The notes under the pieces are model-generated. The model saw only the letters and a program-made list of their open reading frames with translations, was not told the origin of the DNA and searched no databases. A DNA stretch of 64,000 bases from Alkalibacter saccharofermentans DSM 14828. GTDB taxonomy: Bacteria > Bacillota > Clostridia > Eubacteriales > Alkalibacteraceae. The stretch lies in contig NZ_FQTU01000001.1 in NCBI RefSeq assembly GCF_900128885.1, positions 304,671 through 368,670 on the forward strand, in the 5' to 3' direction. Of the stretch, positions 1 through 8,546 are shown in pieces. Position numbers and translations under genes: made by a program. Every line of letters begins with the position of its first letter. The stretch's first letter is position 1.

Positions 1-368
1 ATCGTCGAGGTCAAGCCGCTTAAAACCGTACCCCATATCAAGTCGATTATTGTTATAGTCAAAGGCCAGTCTCTTATAGTAGCAAGGTTTGTGAGATCGT
101 AAGTCGCGTATGTTATAAATCCAAAAAGCCCTCCGGCTAAAATCGCATACATTATATCCCCCTTTTCAAGCGCCGGGTTGATTACAAAAAACACCATCCC
201 TGCAACGAACAATAGATAAAATACTATTGCTGCTGTCCAATTAACTTCTGGAGCCAACAGATAGCCCAGGTATCTCTGATACAAATTTTTAGCAATAACT
301 CCGAGCCAAATCAAGTCTATTGCAAAGAACACCAATACAGCTACGCCGTATACCTTTAGAAATTGCAT
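1..368 (-). CDS. DUF2177 family membrane protein (3' end outside window)
   Basis: The minus strand reads from an ATG at 368 with a strong GGAGGAGG ribosome site just upstream and stays open to the window edge (about 122 codons visible). The N-terminus, MQFLKVYGVAVLVFFAIDL, is followed by WLGVIAKNLYQRYLG and further hydrophobic segments ending near DLIWGT. This pattern, with short polar turns between roughly four membrane helices, fits the DUF2177 family of small integral membrane proteins, whose function is unknown. It is divergent from the flavodoxin gene. The C-terminus lies outside the window, so completeness cannot be judged. Confidence 0.75.
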   Translation of the reverse strand, partial: MQFLKVYGVAVLVFFAIDLIWLGVIAKNLYQRYLGYLLAPEVNWTAAIVFYLLFVAGMVFFVINPALEKGDIMYAILAGGLFGFITYATYDLTNLATIRDWPLTITIIDLIWGTVLSGLTST

Positions 369-469
369 TGTCCTCCTCCTCTCTATTCTCTTAAATAATT
401 ATTACCCCAAATTTCATTTTTCAAATAAGCTTAATATTCATAATTATTTTATATATAATTTTTTCATTG

Positions 470-498
470 TTGACATCCTACATTGTCAGATATATTCT
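470..498 (+). promoter_or_regulatory. Sigma-A type promoter of the flavodoxin-like gene
   Basis: TTGACA (470-475) is followed 17 bases later by TATTCT (493-498), about 40 bases before the ATG at 538. Three CATTGT copies (465, 481, 501) overlap this promoter. Placed by motif only. Confidence 0.55.
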
Positions 499-537
499 AT
501 CATTGTAAGATATTCATTATTTCAAGGAGGAGTATAA

Positions 538-1017
538 ATGAAAACTTTGATAGCGTTTACTACAAAATATGGCTGCACTGAAAAATGTGTCACTAAATTG
601 GCCCAAGGTCTCAATGGGGATGTTGAGACTGTAAACTTAAAAACACAAAAAAGCCCTGACATCCAAGATTTCGACAAGATAATTTTGGGCGGATCCATTT
701 ATGCCGGCAGGATTCAAAAGGAACTGCAGAATTTCACATCCGCCAACCTCGAAGCGCTGCAGGATAAAAAAATCGGACTTTTCGTGTGCGGAATGCGGGA
801 AGGAGAAGAAGCCTTGCAGGAACTTAATGGAGCTTTTCCTGAAAGCTTGCGAAAAATAGCTGTCGCAAAAGAATTTTTCGGGGGAGAATTCATATTCAGC
901 AAGATGAAATTCTTGGACAAAGTCATTGCTAAAAAAGTCTCCGGAATGGAGAATGATACTTCAAATTTAAATCAAGGTAAGATAGAGAGTTTTATCTCGA
1001 ATATGAATAATATTTAA
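538..1017 (+). CDS. Flavodoxin-domain protein
   Basis: This 159-residue protein has the flavodoxin fold signature. A first strand, MKTLIAFTTKYG, leads into the phosphate-binding loop TTKYGCTEK that should hold the FMN phosphate. GGSIYAGRIQ forms the second flavin loop and LFVCGMREGEE the third. This loop pattern resembles the flavodoxin/HemG-like subgroup that is often a menaquinone-linked oxidoreductase or an uncharacterised electron carrier. No partner redox gene sits beside it, so the donor and acceptor are unknown. AAGGAGG lies 7-8 bases before the ATG. It stands alone and is separated from the next gene by about 100 bases. Confidence 0.85.
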   Translation: MKTLIAFTTKYGCTEKCVTKLAQGLNGDVETVNLKTQKSPDIQDFDKIILGGSIYAGRIQKELQNFTSANLEALQDKKIGLFVCGMREGEEALQELNGAFPESLRKIAVAKEFFGGEFIFSKMKFLDKVIAKKVSGMENDTSNLNQGKIESFISNMNNI

Positions 1018-1121
1018 ATGGTCATTAAATTTTTATTGAATAATCCTGCATTTTTATATAAAATATATTTAATAACCATTTTTAAATATGGATATTGAAT
1101 ACATAACGAGGAGTTCAATAT

Positions 1122-2150
1122 ATGAATATGAAATTAATAAAAAGGCTTCCCTCAAAAGAGGAAATCCGTGATCTATTGCCTGTATCACCTGACAGTCAAA
1201 AAGCAAGAGCAAATAAAATTGATGAAATAAAATCAATTTTCTCCGGAGAAGACGATCGTTTTCTCCTTGTGATAGGTCCATGCTCTGCAGACAATGAAGA
1301 TTCTGTCTATGAGTATATTGACAGACTGGCACGACTGCAAGAAGAGGTTAAAGACAGAGTACTGATGGTACCCAGAATCTATACAAACAAGCCCAGAACC
1401 ACAGGCGGAGGTTACAAGGGCATGCTACACCAGCCAGACCCCAACAAAGAACCTGACATGTCTGAAGGCATTAAGGCCATGAGGAAATTACACATAAAAG
1501 CACTTGAGAGCTTCCATATGCCTGCAGCAGATGAAATGCTTTATCCTGACAATTACTCTTACCTTGAAGATATTCTTGGTTACATCGCCATCGGAGCACG
1601 ATCTGTTGAAAATCAACAACACAGATTGACTTGCAGCGGAGTAGATATTCCTGTGGGCATGAAAAACCCAACAAGCGGTGATTGTTCTGTCATGCTAAAC
1701 GCGATAAATGCAGCTCAACAAGGTCACAGATTCATTTACAGAGGTTTTGACGCTGAATCTTCAGGAAATCCTTACGCTCATGGGATACTAAGAGGAGCGG
1801 TCGATCCATATGGAAAGAACGTGCCAAATTACCATTATGAAGATTTAAAATTCTTCTCCGAGCTTTACGAGAAAACCGAATTTGCAAATAAAGCCATCAT
1901 AATTGACACTAACCACGCTAATTCCATGAAACGATACAAAGAACAGCCTAGAATCGCCAAGGAGATTTTATGGAGCAGAAAATACGATCCATTGCTTAAA
2001 AAGATGGTAAAGGGTCTAATGATTGAAAGCTACCTGGTTGAAGGAAGCCAGGATGTTTCTGAGAATACATACGGAAAATCAATAACTGATCCTTGTCTCG
2101 GATGGGAAGACACGGAAAAACTTGTTTATCACATAGCTGAAAATTCATAA
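1122..2150 (+). CDS. aroF: 3-deoxy-7-phosphoheptulonate (DAHP) synthase, AroF/G/H class I
   Basis: Catalyses condensation of phosphoenolpyruvate with erythrose 4-phosphate, the first step of the shikimate pathway to aromatic amino acids. The 342-residue length and motifs are those of the AroFGH (type Ia) enzymes: LVIGPCSADN near residue 50, MVPRIYTNKPRTTGG near 90, KNPTSGD near 185, GARSVENQQHR near 150, and IIIDTNHANS near 260. These include the PEP and metal ligands (Cys in GPCS, His in TNHAN). GAGGAG precedes the ATG by 8 bases. No other shikimate gene is next to it and no leader peptide or T-box is visible in the short upstream gap, so feedback sensitivity and regulation cannot be read from this window. 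Confidence 0.93.
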   Translation: MNMKLIKRLPSKEEIRDLLPVSPDSQKARANKIDEIKSIFSGEDDRFLLVIGPCSADNEDSVYEYIDRLARLQEEVKDRVLMVPRIYTNKPRTTGGGYKGMLHQPDPNKEPDMSEGIKAMRKLHIKALESFHMPAADEMLYPDNYSYLEDILGYIAIGARSVENQQHRLTCSGVDIPVGMKNPTSGDCSVMLNAINAAQQGHRFIYRGFDAESSGNPYAHGILRGAVDPYGKNVPNYHYEDLKFFSELYEKTEFANKAIIIDTNHANSMKRYKEQPRIAKEILWSRKYDPLLKKMVKGLMIESYLVEGSQDVSENTYGKSITDPCLGWEDTEKLVYHIAENS

Positions 2151-2158
2151 AATACAAG

Positions 2159-2184
2159 GGCAAACTTTATAGTTTGTCTTTTTA
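2159..2184 (+). terminator. Rho-independent terminator after DAHP synthase
   Basis: An 8-bp stem (2159-2166 with 2171-2178, one G-U pair, loop TTAT) is followed directly by a run of five T. It ends the aroF transcript before the photolyase gene. Confidence 0.75.
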
Positions 2185-2216
2185 TCTAACTAAAATCAAA
2201 TCACGAGGAGGTCCTT

Positions 2217-3527
2217 ATGGATAGAAGAAGCAGGCTTCTTAAGAATGGGAATAATAAAGGCGGATCTCACATCGTATATTGGATGAGCAGGGATCAAAGA
2301 ACTGAAGACAATTGGGCTCTACTATATGCCCAAAATGCCGCAATTAAAGAATCCAAGAGCATGAGCGTTGTTTTTTGTCTTTATCCCGATTATCCCAGAG
2401 CACAAAGGGAGCACTTCGATTTCATGTTGGCAGGCCTTCTGGAGTGCCAAGAAAAGTTAAAAAAACATAATATACCTATGCATATTATTGAAGGAAATCC
2501 TTCTGAAATCATACCTTATTATCTGGAATCTGCTAATGCCTCATTGCTGGTCAGCGATTTTTCTCCTCTGAAGATTAATCTGGATTGGAAAACAGAGATC
2601 AATAAAAGAATAGATATTCCCCACGTAGAGGTTGATACGAGAAATATCGTCCCCTGCTTTGTCGCCTCAGATAAAAAGGAATACGGAGCCTATACGATTA
2701 GGCCTAAGATTCACAAGCTATTGGATATTTACTTGAAGAAAATCCCCAAGCTTCTTATCCATCCCATAGATTTCGTGCCCCCTGAATGCTTTAAAATACG
2801 CCTTTATGATACACCCCACGCTACGACCCTGTCAGTTTTAAATAGCGGTTCCTGCGAGGCCATGAAGGTCTTTAATGACTTCATTCAGCACAAACTTAAA
2901 AATTACCACCTTAGAAATGACCCAAACGCAGGTGCTGAGTCGAATTTGTCAAAATTTCTTCACTTTGGACAGATAAGCAGCCAGAGGATAGCACTCGAAG
3001 TAATAAATTCGGGGATTCCTGACAACGGTTTTTTGGAAGAGCTTATCATAAGACGTGAGCTTGCTGATAATTTTTGCTACTATGAAAAAAACTATGATTC
3101 TGTAGAATCCTTTCCCGATTGGGCTAAGAACACCTTGGAACTCCACAAAAATGATACTCGTGAATACATTTATGACATTTCAGAGCTTGAATCTTCAGCA
3201 ACTCACGACGATCTCTGGAATGCTGCGCAAAATCAGATGCGTTGCACAGGTTACATGAATGGATATATGCGAATGTATTGGGCCAAAAAGATACTTGAAT
3301 GGTCTCCTTCTGCCGAAAAAGCTCTTGAGGCATGCATCTTATTGAATGACCGTTATATGATGGACGGAAGGGATCCAAACGGCTATGCCGGGATTGCATG
3401 GTCCATAGGAGGAGTCCACGATCGGGCTTGGAAAGAAAGGGCTATATTCGGCAAGATCAGATATATGAATTACAACGGATGCAAGCGAAAATTTGATATC
3501 GAAAAGTACATAAGAAGTTATATTTAA
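2217..3527 (+). CDS. phr: Class II CPD photolyase
   Basis: A 436-residue FAD-dependent deoxyribodipyrimidine photolyase that splits UV-induced cyclobutane pyrimidine dimers using light. The N-terminal antenna (Rossmann) domain begins with IVYWMSRDQRTEDNWALLYA, a hallmark of the class II (plant/animal/methanogen-like) enzymes and not of class I PhrB. The C-terminal FAD domain carries YMNGYMRMYWAKKILEW and DRYMMDGRDPNGYAGIAWS followed by GGVHDRAW, also class II specific. GAGGAGG lies 6 bases before ATG. It is a single-gene unit between two terminators. A light-driven repair enzyme in an anaerobic fermenter suggests exposure to light at surfaces; that is an inference. Confidence 0.93.
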   Translation: MDRRSRLLKNGNNKGGSHIVYWMSRDQRTEDNWALLYAQNAAIKESKSMSVVFCLYPDYPRAQREHFDFMLAGLLECQEKLKKHNIPMHIIEGNPSEIIPYYLESANASLLVSDFSPLKINLDWKTEINKRIDIPHVEVDTRNIVPCFVASDKKEYGAYTIRPKIHKLLDIYLKKIPKLLIHPIDFVPPECFKIRLYDTPHATTLSVLNSGSCEAMKVFNDFIQHKLKNYHLRNDPNAGAESNLSKFLHFGQISSQRIALEVINSGIPDNGFLEELIIRRELADNFCYYEKNYDSVESFPDWAKNTLELHKNDTREYIYDISELESSATHDDLWNAAQNQMRCTGYMNGYMRMYWAKKILEWSPSAEKALEACILLNDRYMMDGRDPNGYAGIAWSIGGVHDRAWKERAIFGKIRYMNYNGCKRKFDIEKYIRSYI

Positions 3528-3574
3528 TCATAAAAAATCATAAAAAATCGGCACTTCCTAAGGAAGTGCCGATT
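3528..3574 (-). terminator. Terminator of the hydrogenase operon
   Basis: A perfect 14-bp inverted repeat (3546-3559 / 3561-3574) lies immediately after the hndD stop. On the minus strand it is followed by a U-rich tail (3528-3545). The photolyase gene converges on it, so it may stop transcripts from both sides. Confidence 0.85.
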
Positions 3575-3578
3575 CTAG

Positions 3579-5321
3579 TTATATCATATCACGTTTTACA
3601 TAGTGAGTGTGCAGCAATTTATGAGCTTTTTCCCCGTAAGGTTCACCTAGGAACTCTTCATAAAGTGATTTAACGTATGGATTTTCATGAGATTTTCTAA
3701 GAGTTTTATCCTTATCCTCTTGATAAAGGCCTTTTGCTCTTTCTTTAAGGATGTTCAAATCTCCATGATGGTAAGGCTGTCCTCCCCCACCAATACATCC
3801 GCCTGGACAAGCCATGATTTCGATGGCATGGTACTCGGCTTTTCCGTCTCTTATATCTTCCAATAGCTTCCTTGCGTTTCCGAGGCCATGAGCTACAGCA
3901 ATCTTGACATCAGTGTCGTTTACCTTTACTGTTGCTTCCTTGATTCCCTGCATTCCTCTTAAATCTTCAAAATCAACCTTTTCCAAAGTTTCTTTTGTCA
4001 ACCACTCATAAGCAGTTCTTAAAGCAGCTTCAATAACACCGCCTGATGCTCCGAAGATTACAGAAGCTCCAGTAGACTCTCCCAAAGGATTGTCAAAGTC
4101 GGAATCTTCAAGGTTCGCGAAGTCTATCGTCGCTTCCTTAAGCATCTGACCAAGTTCTCTAGTGGAGATAACGAAGTCTACGTCCCTCATGTTGTCGTTT
4201 CCTAGCTCAGGTCTTGCCGCTTCGTATTTTTTAGCCAAGCAAGGCATAACTGATACTACTACCATGTTTTCGGGATCCACTCCCATTTTTTCAGCTAAAT
4301 ATGTTTTTGCCACTGCTCCGAACATCTCGTGAGGAGATTTACATGAAGAAGGTATATCTAACATATCCGGGAATTGATGCTCAAAGAACTTAACCCAACC
4401 TGGACAACAGCTCGTCAGTATAGGCAGCTTCCCGCCGTGCTCAAGTCTGTGAACAAATTCCGAAGCTTCTTCAATAATTGTCAAGTCAGCTGCAAAATCA
4501 GTATCGAATACTTTATCGAATCCAATCTCTCTTAGAGCTTTTACCATCTTGCCAGTTACTTGAGTTCCTGGAGCCATACCGAACTCTTCACCCAAGGCAA
4601 CCCTGACCGCAGGAGCGGTTTGCACTATAACTACCTTGTTTTTATTTTGGATGGCTTTCCATACTTTTTGTACGTTATTGGCTTCTGCCAGAGCCCCAAC
4701 AGGACATACGGCAACACATTGGCCACAGAATGTACATGTAGTCTCGTGCATAGGCAAGTCGTAAGCAGGTCCTACAACTGTTTCAAAGCCTCTGCCTACC
4801 CCAGATAGTACGTTAACTGTCTGAACTTCGTTGCACATGGTTTCGCATCTTCTGCAAAGAACGCATTTGTCCAAATCCCTAACGATTGAATGGCTGGAAA
4901 CATCTTTTCTATATGTTGACATTTCTCCCTCGAAAGGGATGTCTCTTACATTAAGTTCTGCAGCAAGATCCTGGAGTTCACATTCTTTGTTCTTTACGCA
5001 TGACAAGCAGTCTTTTGGGTGGTCGGAGAGCAGCAACTCCACGACTGTTCTCCTTGACTTCATAGCCCTTACGCTGTTTGTTGTAACCACCATTCCCTCG
5101 TCAACAGGTGTTGAGCATGCAGGAGCTAAGTTTCTTCTTCCCTTTACCTGGACTACACAAACCCTGCATGAAGCAGATTTGTTTACAAACTTTATGTCAT
5201 GAAGGTCTAGATGACATAGGGTCGGTATATTTATATTTAATTTTCTGGCAGCATCCAATATCGTGGAACCTTTTTCCACTTGGACTTTCTGTCTGTTTAT
5301 CGTTAACGTAACCATTTCCAT
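3579..5321 (-). CDS. hndD: [FeFe] hydrogenase catalytic subunit (HndD/HydA, group A3)
   Basis: A 580-residue catalytic subunit that makes or uses H2 at the H-cluster. In order: an N-terminal [2Fe-2S] domain (Cys 36-69 region), a His-Cys3 [4Fe-4S] site (HPKDCLSCVKNKEC near residue 100), two ferredoxin-type [4Fe-4S] motifs (CVLCRRCETMC, CTFCGQCVAVCPVG, residues 150-205), then the H-cluster motifs TSCCPGW near 305, MPCLAKKYE near 360 and ACPGGCIGGGGQPY near 505. The C-terminus is a short small-subunit-like tail. The two-ferredoxin plus 2Fe-2S layout and the NuoE/NuoF-like neighbours place it in the NAD(P)-linked multimeric group, many members of which bifurcate electrons between NADH and ferredoxin. 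A GAGGTG site precedes the ATG at 5321. The gap to hndC is 14 bases. Confidence 0.95.
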   Translation of the reverse strand: MEMVTLTINRQKVQVEKGSTILDAARKLNINIPTLCHLDLHDIKFVNKSASCRVCVVQVKGRRNLAPACSTPVDEGMVVTTNSVRAMKSRRTVVELLLSDHPKDCLSCVKNKECELQDLAAELNVRDIPFEGEMSTYRKDVSSHSIVRDLDKCVLCRRCETMCNEVQTVNVLSGVGRGFETVVGPAYDLPMHETTCTFCGQCVAVCPVGALAEANNVQKVWKAIQNKNKVVIVQTAPAVRVALGEEFGMAPGTQVTGKMVKALREIGFDKVFDTDFAADLTIIEEASEFVHRLEHGGKLPILTSCCPGWVKFFEHQFPDMLDIPSSCKSPHEMFGAVAKTYLAEKMGVDPENMVVVSVMPCLAKKYEAARPELGNDNMRDVDFVISTRELGQMLKEATIDFANLEDSDFDNPLGESTGASVIFGASGGVIEAALRTAYEWLTKETLEKVDFEDLRGMQGIKEATVKVNDTDVKIAVAHGLGNARKLLEDIRDGKAEYHAIEIMACPGGCIGGGGQPYHHGDLNILKERAKGLYQEDKDKTLRKSHENPYVKSLYEEFLGEPYGEKAHKLLHTHYVKRDMI

Positions 5322-5335
5322 ACTTCACACCTCAC

Positions 5336-7126
5336 TTATATTTTTACAATTGCGTCAAACTTACACTTATCATAGCAAGCTCCACACTTGATACATTTAG
5401 TTTGATCAATTAAATGAACCTGTTTTGGCGCTCCTTCTATACAGCTGACGGGACATACTCTTGCACATGCCGTACATCCGATACATTTTTCCGGCACTAC
5501 TTCGTAGCTAATCAGTGATTCGCATACGCCTGCTGTACATTTTCCGTCGATGACGTGAGCTTCATATTCGTCTCTGAAGTATTTAAGAGTCGATAGAACA
5601 GGGTTTGGAGCAGTTTGTCCCAATCCACAAAGAGAAGTGTCTTTGATAATCTTGCCCAGCTCTTCCAAGGTATCCAAATCTTCAGGAGTTCCTTTTCCTT
5701 CAGTAATTTTTGTCAAAATCTCAAGAAGCCTCTTGTTGCCTACACGGCAAGGCGTACACTTTCCACAGGACTCTTCCACTGTGAACTCCAAGTAGAATTT
5801 AGCTATGTTTACCATACAGTCATCTTCATCTAGTACGATCATTCCACCAGAACCCATCATGGATCCGATTTGAGTCAAGGACTCATAGTCTATTGGAGTA
5901 TCCAAGAATTCTGAAGTTATGCAACCTCCTGAAGGACCACCGGTTTGTACAGCTTTAAATTTCTTGCCGTATTTGATGCCTCCTCCGATTTCATAGATAA
6001 TCTCTCTTAAGGTAATGCCCATGGGCACTTCTACCAGACCTACGTTGTTTATTTTTCCTGCAAGGGCAAATACTTTTGTACCCTTTGATTTTTCACTTCC
6101 TACGCTTGCAAACCAGTCCGCACCTTTTGTTAAAATAACCGGAATATTCGCCAAGGTCTCAACATTATTTACACAGGTAGGCTTGCCCCATATGCCGCTT
6201 TCAGCCGGGAATGGCGGTTTTGTGGTAGGTTCTCCACGCTCTCCTTCAATAGAACGAATAAGAGCAGTTTCTTCACCACATACGAATGCCCCTGCTCCGT
6301 ATTTGATTTCGACATCAAAGCTAAATCCGCTGTCAAATATGTTTTCTCCAAGCATTCCCATATCTCTTGCTTGATTGATTGCTATTTTAAGCCTTTCAAT
6401 AGCAAGAGGATATTCTGCTCTTATGTAGATATATCCGTAGCTTGCTCCAATTGCATACCCTGTAATTGCCATGGCTTCAAGAACTGAGTGAGGGTCGCCT
6501 TCCAGGATGGATCTGTCCATAAATGCACCTGGATCTCCTTCATCGGCGTTGCATACTACATATTTTTGATCTGCATCGTATTTTGTAGCAAAATCCCACT
6601 TAAGGCCTGTTGGAAAGCCACCGCCTCCCCTTCCTCTTAAGCCTGATTGCTTCATAATGTCGATTACATCTCTTGGAGTCATCTCTGTAAGTGCCTTGCC
6701 TAAAGCCAGATATCCCTCAGACGCAATATACTCATTGATATTTTCAGGATCGATAAATCCACAGTTTCTAAGTGCCACCCTAAGCTGTTTTTTGTAGAAA
6801 GGCATATCTTTGTCTTCTGTGAGCTTCTTCTCAAGGTTGGGCTCCTCATATAGAAGTCTATCTACCTTTCGACCTTTTATAACGTGCTCTTCAACGATTT
6901 CTTTTGCATCCTCTGGAGTAACCTCAATATAGAATACGTTGTCTGGATACACTTTTACTATCGGTCCCTTTTCGCAAAAGCCAAAACAACCTGTAACTAA
7001 TGCCTGTACCTCATTTTCAAGGCCGTTTGCCTTGATTTCATCTTTTAAATTATCCAATAGCCTGCTGCTTGCAGATGCTTGACATCCCGTTCCTCCGCAA
7101 ACTAATAAATGCATTTTATAACTCAT
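5336..7126 (-). CDS. hndC: NADH-binding (NuoF-like) hydrogenase subunit HndC/HydB
   Basis: A 596-residue diaphorase subunit that exchanges electrons between NAD(P)H via FMN and the hydrogenase. The N-terminal thioredoxin-like [2Fe-2S] domain has CGGTGCQ and CFGFCEKGP (residues 10-55). The NuoF core has the glycine-rich nucleotide loop GLRGRGGGGFPTG (near 165) and the FMN region NADEGDPGAF. The [4Fe-4S] motif ESCGKCTPCRVGNKR lies near 455. The C-terminus carries two ferredoxin [4Fe-4S] motifs (CIGCTACARVCPVSC, CIKCGACYDKC). This full set equals the HydB/HndC subunit of trimeric and tetrameric hydrogenases. AGGAGG precedes its ATG, 11 bases after hndB. Confidence 0.95.
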   Translation of the reverse strand: MSYKMHLLVCGGTGCQASASSRLLDNLKDEIKANGLENEVQALVTGCFGFCEKGPIVKVYPDNVFYIEVTPEDAKEIVEEHVIKGRKVDRLLYEEPNLEKKLTEDKDMPFYKKQLRVALRNCGFIDPENINEYIASEGYLALGKALTEMTPRDVIDIMKQSGLRGRGGGGFPTGLKWDFATKYDADQKYVVCNADEGDPGAFMDRSILEGDPHSVLEAMAITGYAIGASYGYIYIRAEYPLAIERLKIAINQARDMGMLGENIFDSGFSFDVEIKYGAGAFVCGEETALIRSIEGERGEPTTKPPFPAESGIWGKPTCVNNVETLANIPVILTKGADWFASVGSEKSKGTKVFALAGKINNVGLVEVPMGITLREIIYEIGGGIKYGKKFKAVQTGGPSGGCITSEFLDTPIDYESLTQIGSMMGSGGMIVLDEDDCMVNIAKFYLEFTVEESCGKCTPCRVGNKRLLEILTKITEGKGTPEDLDTLEELGKIIKDTSLCGLGQTAPNPVLSTLKYFRDEYEAHVIDGKCTAGVCESLISYEVVPEKCIGCTACARVCPVSCIEGAPKQVHLIDQTKCIKCGACYDKCKFDAIVKI

Positions 7127-7137
7127 TAAGATACCTC

Positions 7138-7536
7138 CTATTCTCTCACCGTGTCAAAGGATTTGTTCATTATTGCATTTTCCAAAAGCACGCCTTCTTT
7201 TATGTGCTTTTGAACTATTTCTTTCGCTCTGTCTTGATCTACATGAGCATAAACTACAGATGGCTTGTCAGGGAATACAACTTCTACTATCGGTTCTTCT
7301 TCGCAGTATCCCATACATCCTGTTTGAGTTACACTGACGTTTGTAATATCTTCTTTTGCCAATTCTTCAATAAGAGTATTCATAGTTTCTCTAGCTCCCG
7401 AGGCGATACCGCATGTCGCCATGCCGACACGTAAAATGATTCTGTCTTTATCTCCTGAGGTAGCTCGAAGATTGAATGTCTTCTCTGCTTCTTTTCTTAT
7501 TTTCATTAATTCGTCTAATGACTTGACTTTATTCAT
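7138..7536 (-). CDS. hndB: [2Fe-2S] thioredoxin-like ferredoxin subunit HndB
   Basis: A 132-residue protein with one thioredoxin-like [2Fe-2S] ferredoxin domain. The cluster ligands are the Cys of MATCGIASGA and the pair in TGCMGYCEEEP. Homologous HndB subunits pass electrons between the NuoE-like and NuoF-like subunits of NAD(P)-linked [FeFe] hydrogenases. Its stop and start are within 2 and 11 bases of its operon neighbours, so translation is coupled. The N-terminal 25 residues are helical and charged, as is usual for this subunit. Confidence 0.9.
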   Translation of the reverse strand: MNKVKSLDELMKIRKEAEKTFNLRATSGDKDRIILRVGMATCGIASGARETMNTLIEELAKEDITNVSVTQTGCMGYCEEEPIVEVVFPDKPSVVYAHVDQDRAKEIVQKHIKEGVLLENAIMNKSFDTVRE

Positions 7537-7538
7537 AA

Positions 7539-8024
7539 TTATACCTCCTCAGAATACTCGATCAATATTTTGTTGACATCTTCCGGCTTGATCCTACCAT
7601 AAACTTTTTCATTAACAATAACAACCGGAGCCAACCCACATGCACCTACACATCTAAGCCCGGCAATAGAGAATTTTCCGTCTTCAGAAGTCTCTCCGAC
7701 CTTGATTCCAAGTTTCCTCTCAAATTCAGTTACAATCTTTTCTGCTCCCCTTACAAAGCAAGCGGTTCCCGTACATACATTGATTTGGTATTTACCCCTT
7801 GGTTCAATGGTGAAGTAAGAGTAAAAGGTAATTACCCCGTAAACTTTTGATGACGGTACATTTAACTTTTGTGATATAAAAAATTGCACCTCTCTTGGCA
7901 AGTAGCCAAAAATTTGCTGGGCTTTATGAAGCACGGAAATTAGCGCATCCTTTTTATCCGGTATAGCTTCGATAAATTGTTCCAGCTCATCATATTGTTC
8001 TTTTGTAAGCATACTGGTTTCCAT
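7539..8024 (-). CDS. hndA: NuoE-like [2Fe-2S] hydrogenase subunit HndA/HydC
   Basis: A 161-residue protein matching NuoE/HydC length. An N-terminal helical domain with LISVLHKAQQIFGYLP leads into a thioredoxin-like [2Fe-2S] domain with CTGTACFVRGA and CVGACGLAPV, giving the four cluster cysteines. It is the first gene of the operon. GAGGAGG lies 6 bases before its ATG and a promoter is visible about 90 bases upstream. In the complex it partners HndC at the NADH site. Confidence 0.93.
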   Translation of the reverse strand: METSMLTKEQYDELEQFIEAIPDKKDALISVLHKAQQIFGYLPREVQFFISQKLNVPSSKVYGVITFYSYFTIEPRGKYQINVCTGTACFVRGAEKIVTEFERKLGIKVGETSEDGKFSIAGLRCVGACGLAPVVIVNEKVYGRIKPEDVNKILIEYSEEV

Positions 8025-8114
8025 ACAAATCCTCCTCGTGATTGAATATAATTATATTAAAATATAATTTTCGAAAAACAAAAACTTAGTCATTGATTAA
8101 ACAACATTGTTAAT

Positions 8115-8142
8115 ATTATATCACCTGTTGTCAATCTTGTAA
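8115..8142 (-). promoter_or_regulatory. Hydrogenase operon promoter
   Basis: On the minus strand, TTACAA (8142-8137), a 16-base spacer and a perfect TATAAT (8120-8115) lie about 90 bases before the hndA start. A TTGTTAA half site sits just downstream of the -10 element, where a redox repressor such as Rex could act; that is an inference. Confidence 0.5.
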
Positions 8143-8445
8143 CAAATATTTGACTGTAACCGTATTCAAGTTTTTAAAAAAATAATAAAAACAATCAACT
8201 TGTCTATAATTATAACTCTAAACTCAACATTTTAAAACCATTATTGACAATACCCTGATGCTATCCGGGTTGTTTTCAATGATATTATTAACAAAATAAC
8301 TCTAGAATTCATAAAATGAATTTTTTAAGTGCGCTTTTATAATAGGAAGGCATTATATGAATCTGTTCTGGAAAGTTTTTTAAATATTATTGAAATCCTT
8401 ATCATTGTTTAATTCTTGTTTTTTCTGTTTCAATTATTTTCTGTA

Positions 8446-8454
8446 TGGTATAAT
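8446..8454 (+). promoter_or_regulatory. Extended -10 promoter of pflB
   Basis: TGG followed by TATAAT (8449-8454) forms an extended -10 element with no good -35 box upstream. The start codon is about 93 bases downstream. Confidence 0.55.
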
Positions 8455-8546
8455 TTAAACATAAGACAGTCGGTGCCTAAAGGCGCTATAATTTTTAAGT
8501 ATAAGTGTATACAGGATACAGTATCACTCGAAAGGAGATGTTCAAC

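Larger units (their letters stand above)
8025..8546. other. Divergent control region between hydrogenase and pfl operons
   Basis: About 520 very AT-rich bases with no convincing gene. It holds the two divergent promoters listed separately. Single Rex-like half sites (TTGTTAA at 8109-8115, TTAACAA at 8288-8294) occur but neither has a matching second half. A small imperfect dyad ACCC-GAT...ATC-GGGT lies at 8259-8275. Confidence 0.5.

Noticed and set aside
4831..5202. A 123-codon plus-strand open frame opposite hndD
   Set aside because: Antisense to a certain hydrogenase gene with all cofactor motifs intact.
8259..8275. Small dyad ACCC-GAT...ATC-GGGT as a terminator
   Set aside because: Interrupted stem, no T-run and no gene end nearby.
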